Positions 15,313 through 22,464 of a DNA stretch of 41,187 nucleotides are shown piece by piece. Position numbers and translations under genes: made by a program. Numbering within the stretch: the first letter of the stretch is position 1; each line of letters starts with the position of its first letter. Under the pieces are notes generated by a model. That model saw only the letters and a program-made list of their open reading frames with translations. It searched no databases and had not been told where the DNA came from. The DNA comes from an uncultured Collinsella sp. (GTDB lineage: Bacteria > Actinomycetota > Coriobacteriia > Coriobacteriales > Coriobacteriaceae): assembly GCA_934668875.1 (NCBI GenBank), contig CAKUON010000015.1, forward strand, positions 1-41,187. The letters run 5' to 3'.

Positions 15313-16130
15313 TACACAATCTCCGGCTCTAGTCTGTTGCGGTAGAACCATTCGTAGTCAATACCGAAGACCTGCGGCTTTACTTTGCAGAAGTGCTCCC
15401 AGTAGGCACCGTAGCGTTGCTTGAGATAGGCCTTAAACAGCCGATTGATTTTGGCTTGGCTGTTCTCGGCAAGACACTCTTGAATGATGGCGGGCTTTGA
15501 CGTGCCCCCGCCGTCGATGCCGAAGGTCTCGCAGAGGGCGCGCTTGGGCATGACCGCGAGCTGCTTTTCGGAGTCCAGGTTGGTGCTTTTGATGGCTTTG
15601 CGCTGTGCCTTGAAGTGATAGGAGCCGTCCCTTGCGTCCTGGCTGTAGGAGTAAATCCCACAGGCCTCGGGGACGTAGCTTGGCAGTTCTTGCCAACGCT
15701 TGTCGGACGTCACGACGTAGACGGTCTCGAACACGTCGAAGTAGTCGCTCAACTGGCCCTCGAGACGATCGAACGTGTCGAGGTCGGTCTTGATCTCGTA
15801 GGCGGCGCTGTGGCCGTTGACCTTACACATGTCCACGCGGCTGTTGCCGATGGGAAGCTCGAAGATGGAGATGTTCGCGGGGCTCAGCGGAAAGAGGACC
15901 CTATCGATGAAATTGGCCTTGATGGTGGCTTCGTTCGGGTAATAACCCATCACCAAGTCGTTGATGGTCCTTCGGGCCGCGTATTTGGAGTCGAGCGCGG
16001 GGGCGAAGTCGCCGAGGACGTCTTGGATGATGGAGATGAGCTTGGATTCGGAGAGAACAGTCGAGTATGAATCGTAGAGCCGCTTTGCAGTCTCCCTCAA
16101 CTCTATGTCATCAAGTAGCATGGTCTCCAT
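15309..16130 (-). CDS. sce7726 family protein, PD-(D/E)XK nuclease-like
   Basis: 273 residues from ATG 16130, preceded by GGAGG. The central region carries a restriction-endonuclease-like core: E91 in FELPIG, then D100 in SRVD, then E112-I-K114 in AAYEIKTD. This spacing fits a PD-(D/E)XK nuclease active site. A helix rich in charged residues follows (FDRLEGQLSDYFDVFETVYV). This is the pattern I associate with the sce7726 family, whose namesake gene neighbours sce7725 in Sorangium, as here. The C-terminal half is basic and unassigned. The gene faces the sce7725-like gene tail to tail, and both stop codons are read from the same CTAG. Nuclease activity is inferred, not shown. Confidence 0.8.
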   Translation of the reverse strand: METMLLDDIELRETAKRLYDSYSTVLSESKLISIIQDVLGDFAPALDSKYAARRTINDLVMGYYPNEATIKANFIDRVLFPLSPANISIFELPIGNSRVDMCKVNGHSAAYEIKTDLDTFDRLEGQLSDYFDVFETVYVVTSDKRWQELPSYVPEACGIYSYSQDARDGSYHFKAQRKAIKSTNLDSEKQLAVMPKRALCETFGIDGGGTSKPAIIQECLAENSQAKINRLFKAYLKQRYGAYWEHFCKVKPQVFGIDYEWFYRNRLEPEIVY

Positions 16131-16339
16131 CGTTACCTCCGATGGGAATTTTACCATGATGGCCCAAAAACGCTTCTTAAGTTCGGTGTGTGTAACCCAG
16201 TGGGACGTATTTCTTCGGGCACTGCCGCCTTGCGGCTCCGATGCGCGGTTGACTTTTTGACGCCCGCCTAGGCTGCTCTTGATGAGTAACCAGGCGGGCA
16301 TCTTGTTGTGCTTGCCGTACGAGCGGAAAGGCGGTTCTC
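16131..16339. other. intergenic, start of degenerate region
   Basis: No gene. It contains an inverted repeat GCCCGCCT (16262-16269) / AGGCGGGC (16292-16299). Confidence 0.4.
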
Positions 16340-16795
16340 GTGAAGGAGGGATCGAATGGCGGGCAAGCGGACGAGGCGCAGCAGCAAGAGGCGGGCTCGG
16401 AAGACGCGCAGGAGCAAGGGGAAGTGACGGCCCTGGGCGGAGCCGGCGACGACTACCAGGCGATGCTTGCGAAGCGGGACGAGCGGATCGCGGAGTTTGA
16501 GGCACAGGTGGCCGATGCCTCCGCTTCCAAGGAGGCTGCCGAGGCGCTTCGCGGTGAGATCGAGGCGGTGAAGACCGCCGCTACGGACGAGCGCGTGGAG
16601 TACGAGCTGCGCCTCGTGGGCGCTCGCAGCGTAACGGCGGCCAAGGCTCTGCTCGCGGATCACGGCGGCGACGTGGTGGCGCTCAAGGTGTCGCGCCATG
16701 TGGGCGACGGCGTGGAGAGCGGGCCAACGCAGGCGGCCCGCGCCGTGCTGGCGGAGCTTAGCGGCGCGGGGATCGCATTCTGCGGGGTGGCGTGA
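16340..16795 (+). CDS. acidic coiled-coil ORF, possible remnant of a phage/ICE scaffold-like gene
   Basis: 151 residues from GTG 16340 (GGAAAGG about 8 bases upstream). An acidic Gln/Glu-rich N-terminus is followed by a heptad-like segment (LAKRDERIAEFEAQVADASA) and then RLVGARSVTAAKALLADHGG. This resembles, from memory, scaffold or minor structural proteins of actinobacterial prophages and integrative elements (LVGARNVxAARALLxDHGGD). The last 40 residues do not fit that pattern, and no partner phage gene is seen, so it is probably a decayed fragment. A 23-residue basic ORF in another frame (16356-16427) has a better ribosome binding site. Confidence 0.4.
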   Translation: MKEGSNGGQADEAQQQEAGSEDAQEQGEVTALGGAGDDYQAMLAKRDERIAEFEAQVADASASKEAAEALRGEIEAVKTAATDERVEYELRLVGARSVTAAKALLADHGGDVVALKVSRHVGDGVESGPTQAARAVLAELSGAGIAFCGVA

Positions 16796-17084
16796 TGCCG
16801 GGGCGGCGCCGATGCGGCGGTCGCTTCTGCCGGACGCGATGAGCGTGCGGGTGCCGTTGGAGGACGGGTTCATACGGCTCGGCGCGGGTCGTAAGGCGCG
16901 TGCGTCCCATGTAATGGGGGAAACCGCAGCCAGCGATGCTTGGTGTGTGGCGGATATGCGAGGGGGTGGCAGGCGGAAAGGGAGCTTATTCACTTTCCCA
17001 AACCGCTCTGGTCATTTGAACGAGGCGCGATCTCTTTGAGCTTCTTGGGAGTCGGGGGCGCAGGTTCAGTGCGACAGAGCTGAT

Positions 17085-17327
17085 ATGTGCTCACGTTCCG
17101 CGCAAAGTTGCCGGATTGTCGATATGAGGAGAATGCCAGACGGGCTTATCGAGGAAACCGGCCTGCTATACGTCGGCGTCACTCGCGCTCGAAAGGCGGT
17201 ATATGCCTCCGCCTCGATGCAACGCAGGACAAAGTTGGGGGACTATCAGGCCACCTGTCCCTCTTGTCTAATGCCTATTCCGGGTATTGCGCCTGTGAGC
17301 TGGGCGGTGATGGATACGGAGAGCTGA
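17085..17327 (+). pseudogene. UvrD/Rep-type helicase fragment (motif VI)
   Basis: The frame encodes LIEETGLLYVGVTRARKAVY, the hallmark helicase motif VI of UvrD/PcrA/AddA superfamily 1 enzymes, followed by RRTKLGDYQATCPSCLMPIP, which resembles the extreme C-terminus of such helicases. About 80 residues remain of a normally 600 or more, with no upstream helicase motifs in any frame. It is therefore a broken remnant, possibly of a larger defence-linked helicase gene that once sat in this island. Confidence 0.65.
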
Positions 17328-17336
17328 CTTCTGGTG

Positions 17337-17465
17337 CTACGAGACGTGTCCGCTATGGCCGTATGGCCGTGAGAGCCGATCGGCCGCCCTGTCTATGACC
17401 TCGCTGAGCATGGCCAGACCGTTCTTCAGCTCGCTCTGCTTGGAGAAGTAGTCCCTGTGCGCCAT
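17337..17465 (-). pseudogene. short reverse-strand ORF fragment next to a perfect inverted repeat
   Basis: Reads 42 residues beginning MAHRDYFSKQSELKNGLAML and ending SGHVS. The amphipathic helix pattern looks protein-like, but there is no ribosome binding site, and the ATG lies inside the left arm of the 18-bp inverted repeat at 17461-17514. Probably the end of a gene truncated by a rearrangement. Family not recognised. Confidence 0.3.
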
Positions 17466-17514
17466 GAATCGTCTGCGCAGGGCTCGGAGCTGCCCGGCGC
17501 AGACGATTCATGGC
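17461..17514. repeat. perfect 18-bp inverted repeat (54-bp hairpin)
   Basis: GCCATGAATCGTCTGCGC (17461-17478) and its exact complement GCGCAGACGATTCATGGC (17497-17514) flank 18 bases that can pair again through GGGC / GCCC. There is no T-tract on either side, so it is not a standard terminator. It lies within gene debris. Confidence 0.8.
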
Positions 17515-17565
17515 CGTTCCCTTGTTGTCGCGATGCCGGAATCTCCCATATCGGCTCCACAAGAT

Positions 17566-17604
17566 AAGAAAAATGCGGCTGAAGGTACAGGTACCCGCAG
17601 CCGC
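17566..17604 (-). terminator. leftward rho-independent terminator-like hairpin
   Basis: On the minus strand GCGGCTG ... CAGCCGC is followed by ATTTTTCTT. It would stop leftward transcription, yet no leftward gene precedes it, which supports loss of a gene from this spot. Confidence 0.55.
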
Positions 17605-17605
17605 T

Positions 17606-17623
17606 AAAAGCCCTAGGGCTTTT
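17606..17623. repeat. 18-bp perfect palindrome
   Basis: AAAAGCCCTAGGGCTTTT, directly beside the leftward hairpin. It could serve as a bidirectional terminator core or a protein binding site. Confidence 0.5.
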
Positions 17624-17831
17624 CACAATGATTGAAGTATGCCCGATTGAGGCGGACGGGGGAAGCGCTTGGAAAGCGCGGACCATCCATCAGAGGAGTT
17701 CGGATGAAGTTGATATTCATGGCGGCCGACGGGAATCCAAGGTGCGCCATGCTTCTTATGTGCAGCAAAGCTAATGCTGCTAAAATACAAAGCGCTCATG
17801 TAGTTTAAACGCACGACGATAAGGAGCACCA

Positions 17832-19052
17832 GTGGGTAACCACTTCCGTACCTCCGGTGCGGGCGATGACGCCCCCAAGACGCAGCCAGGCGTCCAGGGC
17901 AGTCGTTTCGCCACTCCGGATTCAGAGGGCCAGCCTGTTGCTCAGGCCCCCGTTCAGCCGGCAGATCAGGCACAGCCGGCATCCGATCCCTTTGCCTACA
18001 ATCCCACCAGCGATGTCGCGCTTTCCGGCACGGCGGGTTTTGAGCCCGTTCAGGCCGTGACCGCTCGCGTGGAGCAGCCTCAGGCTGGTGCCGCCGCGTC
18101 GCAGCCTACCATGGCCGGCATCCCCGACCCCATGACTCCTGCGACACCGGCTCCTCAGCCTGCGCAATCTGGTCTTTTTGCCGCTATTCCCGACCCCACG
18201 CAGCCCGCTGCGCCGGTGGTCGAGCGCGATCAGGCCGCCGAGGTCGCAAGTCTCGACAACGCGCTCAACAACCCCGATTTTACGTCGGTGTTCGCGCCCA
18301 TCGACCCGCAGGCGAGCCGCAAAAAGATGGCCAAGCAGGCAGGTGTCGAGCCCGTCATCCTTATGGAGCACGTCACCAAGATCTACCCGGCGCAGCCCAA
18401 CAAGCCTGCACTCGACGACATCAACATCGAGATCTATCCGGGCGAGTTCGTCTTCCTGGTCGGTCACTCCGGCTCGGGTAAGACCACGCTGCTGTCGACG
18501 CTCAACCGTGACGTCAAGCCGACGAGCGGCCGCATCCTGGTTGCCGGTCAGGACCTCATGAAGATCAAGAACCGCAAGGTTCCGTTCCTGCGCCGCCAGA
18601 TTGGCGCCGTGTTCCAGGACTTTAAGCTTCTGCCGCAAAAGACCGCCTACGAAAACGTGGCGTTTGCCCTGCAGTGCATCGGCAAGCCCAAGGGCGTCAT
18701 TCGCAGCCAGGTGCCCGAGGTGCTGCGTCTGGTCGGCCTGGCCGATCAGATGGACTCGCTGCCCGACCAGCTTTCCGGTGGCGAGCAGCAGCGCGTTGCC
18801 GTCGCCCGCGCTATGGTCAACCGTCCGCCGCTGCTGATCTGCGACGAGCCGACGGGCAACCTCGACCCGGCGATCTCGCTGGGCATCATGAAGCTGCTCG
18901 AGCGTATTAACCGCACCGGCACCACCGTGATCGTCGCCACGCACGACCGCGAGATGGTCGATAGCATGCACCGTCGCGTGATCGCCCTCGAGGGCGGCCA
19001 CGTTATTCGCGACCAGGAGAGGGGAGGTTACGGCAACTATGGCACCAACTAA
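17832..19052 (+). CDS. ftsE: cell division ATPase FtsE with long N-terminal extension
   Basis: ATPase partner of FtsX; the complex couples divisome assembly to activation of peptidoglycan hydrolases at the septum. From GTG 17832 (AAGGAG upstream) it has 406 residues, against about 225 in typical FtsE. The canonical ABC domain starts near residue 175 (VILMEHVTKIYP), with Walker A GHSGSGKT near 211, Q-loop FQDFKLLP near 261, signature LSGGEQQR near 316, and Walker B LLICDEPTGNLD near 337. The first 165 residues are Pro/Ala/Gln-rich, low complexity and presumably disordered, with a loose internal repeat (IPDPMTP / IPDPTQP). An internal ATG at 18328 would give a normal-sized protein but lacks a ribosome binding site. 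Overlaps ftsX by 14 bp. Confidence 0.94.
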   Translation: MGNHFRTSGAGDDAPKTQPGVQGSRFATPDSEGQPVAQAPVQPADQAQPASDPFAYNPTSDVALSGTAGFEPVQAVTARVEQPQAGAAASQPTMAGIPDPMTPATPAPQPAQSGLFAAIPDPTQPAAPVVERDQAAEVASLDNALNNPDFTSVFAPIDPQASRKKMAKQAGVEPVILMEHVTKIYPAQPNKPALDDINIEIYPGEFVFLVGHSGSGKTTLLSTLNRDVKPTSGRILVAGQDLMKIKNRKVPFLRRQIGAVFQDFKLLPQKTAYENVAFALQCIGKPKGVIRSQVPEVLRLVGLADQMDSLPDQLSGGEQQRVAVARAMVNRPPLLICDEPTGNLDPAISLGIMKLLERINRTGTTVIVATHDREMVDSMHRRVIALEGGHVIRDQERGGYGNYGTN

Positions 19053-19959
19053 CGTGGGCTACTCCTTCAAAGAGGCAATCAGCCACTTCTTCCGTAACTG
19101 GACTACCTCGCTCGGCGCCGTCATCACGATCTTCCTTTCGCTGTTTATCATCGGCCTGTTCATTATGGGTTCCGCGATGCTGAACTCCGTGATCGGTACC
19201 GTCGAGGATCAGGTTGTCATTAATGCCTTTATTAGCGATGACGCCGATCAGGCCGATGTTCAGGCTTTTGAGGCCGAGCTCAAGACGTGGAGCAACGTCA
19301 AGTCCGTGACCTATAAGGACAAGGACGACGCACTGGCCGAGTACACGAGCAAGATGTCGGGCAACGCCGACGCCACCATGAGCGCACTCGATGGCCAGAA
19401 CCCGCTGCCGGCTTCGTTTGCAATTGAGATGGATGATCCGTCCAAGGTCGAGAGCACGGCAGAGAAGCTCAAGAAGGATGCCGATTTCCAGAAGATCGCG
19501 GATGACGGCGACGTCAACGCGAGCGTGCTGTACGGCCAGGAGGAAGTGAGCCGCCTGTTCCAGGTGACCAACTACATCCGCATCGCCGCCGTGGTGCTCG
19601 TTGGCCTTCTGACCTTTATCGCATTCATCTTCATCAACAACACGATTCGCCTGTCCATCACGGCGCGTCGTCGTGAGATTGCGATTATGCGTCTGGTCGG
19701 CGCCAGCAACGGCTTCATTCGCGGCCCGTTTATCACCGAGGGCGTACTGCAGGCCATTTTGGGCTCGCTGCTTTCCATCGGCGTTCTGGAGCTGCTGCGC
19801 AATCTGATGATTCCGCGTCTGCAGGAGAGCATCGGCTGGATGTCGTTTGCCCTGCCGATGCAGTACTACCTGGTGACCTATGCTGCGCTGATTCTGGTCG
19901 GCGTGATTATCGGTCTCTTTGGTTCTGCCATCGCCATGCGCCGCTACCTGCGCGTGTAG
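19039..19959 (+). CDS. ftsX: cell division protein FtsX
   Basis: Membrane subunit of FtsEX. 306 residues with the standard topology: TM1 near 25-47 (SLGAVITIFLSLFIIGLFI), an extracytoplasmic domain of about 140 residues that in the family contacts peptidoglycan hydrolases, then three membrane helices near 182-205, 230-255 and 275-300. The cytoplasmic loop RRREIAIMRLVGAS is the FtsE-facing coupling motif. Start ATG 19039 lies within the end of ftsE after GAGGGGAGG, giving tight coupling. A terminator follows at 19984. Confidence 0.95.
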   Translation: MAPTNVGYSFKEAISHFFRNWTTSLGAVITIFLSLFIIGLFIMGSAMLNSVIGTVEDQVVINAFISDDADQADVQAFEAELKTWSNVKSVTYKDKDDALAEYTSKMSGNADATMSALDGQNPLPASFAIEMDDPSKVESTAEKLKKDADFQKIADDGDVNASVLYGQEEVSRLFQVTNYIRIAAVVLVGLLTFIAFIFINNTIRLSITARRREIAIMRLVGASNGFIRGPFITEGVLQAILGSLLSIGVLELLRNLMIPRLQESIGWMSFALPMQYYLVTYAALILVGVIIGLFGSAIAMRRYLRV

Positions 19960-19983
19960 GCATGCCTGGAATTCATCCCTTCC

Positions 19984-20018
19984 AACGGGTCGTCTCTTAT
20001 GGGGCGGCCCGTTTTTTG
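19984..20018 (+). terminator. terminator of ftsEX
   Basis: Stem AACGGGTCG / CGGCCCGTT (one G-T pair) followed by T6. Confidence 0.88.
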
Positions 20019-20021
20019 ATT

Positions 20022-20096
20022 CCTAGGGGACGGAAGAAAACGGGTCATTGTGGCGCTGGTCTATCTATGTGACCCGCAATCCTGCCGTCCCCTAGG
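20022..20096. repeat. 75-bp palindromic element with nested inverted repeats
   Basis: Outer perfect 12-bp arms CCTAGGGGACGG / CCGTCCCCTAGG, inner perfect 7-bp arms CGGGTCA (20041-20047) / TGACCCG (20070-20076). There is no coding potential. The GGGGACGG/CCGTCCCC ends resemble REP-type elements moved by RAYT (Y1) transposases; that link is an inference. Confidence 0.75.
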
Positions 20097-20151
20097 GATC
20101 ATTTGGGTAGACTCTTGGGATGTAAACGGCAATCGATAGCAAGGAGGCGCC

Positions 20152-22287
20152 ATGGGGCGCAATAACAAGCATAAGCGTGGAGCTCGCAATAAGCGCGGGC
20201 CGGTGCGCAGCGAACGCCGTCCGAGCCTGACCGGGCGCGTGCAGCTCCATGAGCACAGTGCCTATGTCATAACCGAAAACGGCGACTACAGGGTCATGGG
20301 CCGCGGTAAGCGCGAGATCATGGATGGCGATACCGTTGCCGTGAGCATTAAGAACAGCCCGCACGGTGAGCGGCGCGCCGTGATCGAAAGCGTGGTTGAG
20401 CGTGCAGCCATAAGCGTGGTGGGCACGTACCAGACCGCCGGTCCGCTCGGTGTGATCGAGCCGCTCGATTCGCGTCTGAAGGCCGACTTCTTCATTCTGC
20501 CCGAGGATACCTCGGCGGATCGTCTGGGTGTCCACCCGGGTGATGCCGTTGTCGCGCGCATTTTGACCTACCCGACGCGCCTGGAATCGGGCACCGTGAC
20601 GATCGAACGCCGCATTGGCGGAGATGACGCGCCCGATTTGGGCGTTCAATACGTGATGGCGCGTTACGGCTATACCGATAGCTATCCCGAGGCCGCGCTG
20701 GACGAGGCCGAGGGGCTTTCGCTCGATGTGTCCGCGGCGCTTAAGGACCCGCTCCGCCGCGATCTGCGCGACCGCTTTGTCATCACGATCGACCCGGTCG
20801 ACGCGCGCGACTTTGACGATGCCATTTCGCTTGAGCGCACGCCCGAGGGTGGCTACAAGCTGGGTGTGCATATCGCTGACGTTTCTCACTATGTGGCTTG
20901 GGACGGGCATATCGATCTTGAGGCGCGCCATCGCACGACATCGGTGTATCTGGCCGATCGCGTGCTGCCTATGCTGCCCGAGCGCTTGTCGAACGACCTG
21001 TGCTCGCTTCGTCCCGACGAGGACCGTCTGGCGTTTACCGTCGATATCGAGCTCGATGCGCAGGGCCACGTTCGCCACTACGATCCCTATCCCAGCGTGA
21101 TTCGCTCGCGCGTGCGCATGGACTACGATGGCGCCGAGGCGCTGCTGGTGCGTGCCGGCGCGGTGAAGTATGGGGTGCTGGAGGGTGCCGCCGAGGATGT
21201 TGCGGCTGTAGAGACTTCGCGTGAGGAAGCGCTCGATCGCGGGCTTGCGTGCGAGGAAACTGCTCGTGGCTATAACGTCGAGCTGGGTGATTTTCTCGTC
21301 GCTGCCAACGAACTCGCCGAGCTTCGCCGCCACATTCGTCGCGCGCGCGGTTCGGTCGACTTCGATACGGCCGAGATTCGCGCCCTGTTGGACGAGGACG
21401 GTGTGCCCGTGCAGATTGTGGCGCGCGAGCGCTCGTGTGCCACGTCGCTGATCGAGGAGGCTATGCTGCTCGCCAACGAGTGCGTGGCCGAGTGGCTGGC
21501 CGACCGCGATATCGAGGCCTGCTACCGCGTGCATGAAGATCCCAGTCCCGGCAGTCTTCACGGCGCCGCCGTGGCACTGGCTCAGCTGGGTATTATCGAC
21601 GACCGCCGTGCAGCCGGCATCGCCCTGGGAAGTCCCGATGAGCTGCAGGCTGCAGTTGATGCTGCCGCCGGTACGGCCAGCGCACCGCTCGTCAACACAC
21701 TGCTTCTGCGCAGCATGCAGCGCGCACTGTACAAGCCGCGCAACGAGGGCCACTTTGCGCTCGCCGCGCCGTGCTACTGCCACTTTACGAGCCCCATCCG
21801 TCGCTACCCCGATCTGGTGGTGCACCGCGTGCTCAAGCTGCAGCTGGCTTACGAGCAGCTGGGCGGCAAGGACGCCCTGGTCCGCACACCGCGTCTGATC
21901 GGTAAGGGGCGCGAATCGCTGCCGCGCATTCTGCCCCAGATTTGTCGTGCCTGCAGCGATGCCGAGCGCGCGGCCGACGCCGCCAGCCATGCGACACAAA
22001 AGATCAAGATCGCCCAGTACTACGAGGACCGTCTGGGTGAGCGCTATACCGGAACCATCTCGTGGGTCAGCAGCATGGGTCTTTTTGTTCGCTTGGACCT
22101 GACGCAGGTCGAAGGCTTGGTTTCGATCAAGAGCCTGGGCAACGAGTGGTTCGAGTTCGACGAGGATGCGCTTACGCTGACGGGCGCCGACACGGGGACT
22201 CGCTATGAACTGGGCCAGCGCGTGATTATCGAGGTCTCGCGCGTCAATACCACGCGTGGGCACTTGGACTTTAAGCTTATCCATTAG
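20152..22287 (+). CDS. rnr: ribonuclease R (RNB family 3'-5' exoribonuclease)
   Basis: Processive hydrolytic exonuclease that degrades structured RNA and takes part in tmRNA quality control. 711 residues. A basic N-terminus (GRNNKHKRGARNKRG) leads into cold-shock-like domains to about residue 190. The RNB catalytic domain follows, with the metal-binding cluster DPVDARDFDDAIS near 218-230 and HFTSPIRRYPDLVVHR near 543. A C-terminal S1 domain begins near residue 629 (YTGTISWVSSMGLFVRLD). Start ATG 20152 follows AAGGAGG. It is shorter at the N-terminus than the E. coli enzyme (no large helix-turn-helix domain). smpB, a functional partner, lies about 8.5 kb downstream. Confidence 0.95.
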   Translation: MGRNNKHKRGARNKRGPVRSERRPSLTGRVQLHEHSAYVITENGDYRVMGRGKREIMDGDTVAVSIKNSPHGERRAVIESVVERAAISVVGTYQTAGPLGVIEPLDSRLKADFFILPEDTSADRLGVHPGDAVVARILTYPTRLESGTVTIERRIGGDDAPDLGVQYVMARYGYTDSYPEAALDEAEGLSLDVSAALKDPLRRDLRDRFVITIDPVDARDFDDAISLERTPEGGYKLGVHIADVSHYVAWDGHIDLEARHRTTSVYLADRVLPMLPERLSNDLCSLRPDEDRLAFTVDIELDAQGHVRHYDPYPSVIRSRVRMDYDGAEALLVRAGAVKYGVLEGAAEDVAAVETSREEALDRGLACEETARGYNVELGDFLVAANELAELRRHIRRARGSVDFDTAEIRALLDEDGVPVQIVARERSCATSLIEEAMLLANECVAEWLADRDIEACYRVHEDPSPGSLHGAAVALAQLGIIDDRRAAGIALGSPDELQAAVDAAAGTASAPLVNTLLLRSMQRALYKPRNEGHFALAAPCYCHFTSPIRRYPDLVVHRVLKLQLAYEQLGGKDALVRTPRLIGKGRESLPRILPQICRACSDAERAADAASHATQKIKIAQYYEDRLGERYTGTISWVSSMGLFVRLDLTQVEGLVSIKSLGNEWFEFDEDALTLTGADTGTRYELGQRVIIEVSRVNTTRGHLDFKLIH

Positions 22288-22312
22288 CCAAATCTCGACT
22301 CATGGCGGGAGA

Positions 22313-22349
22313 GCGGAGGGCGGTCTTTCGGGGCCGCCCTCCGCATTTG
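22313..22349 (+). terminator. terminator-like hairpin after rnr
   Basis: Perfect 11-bp stem GCGGAGGGCGG / CCGCCCTCCGC with a 10-nt loop, followed by the weak tract ATTTGG. Confidence 0.7.
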
Positions 22350-22407
22350 GATCATGGCTACCTTGCCGTCTGCTCGGCCGCCCGCTTACCTGCTATTTGA
22401 GAGGTAA

Positions 22408-22444
22408 AACCTACCAAAATAAACCTGTCCCTTTTTGGCAGGTT
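22408..22444. repeat. 37-bp palindromic-ended repeat, copy 2, just upstream of a serine recombinase
   Basis: AACCTACC ... GGCAGGTT with interior AAAATAAACC, the same length and ends as copy 1 at 1371-1407. It lies 20 bp before the recombinase start, where a resolvase binding site would be expected. Confidence 0.75.
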
Positions 22445-22464
22445 TACAAGAAAGCGGGGATGAG

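Noticed and set aside
17704..17808. 35-codon ORF (starts MKLIFMAADGNPRC) after an AGAGGAG site upstream of ftsE
   Set aside because: Short, no family resemblance, and it lies between debris and the ftsE promoter region; chance explains it.
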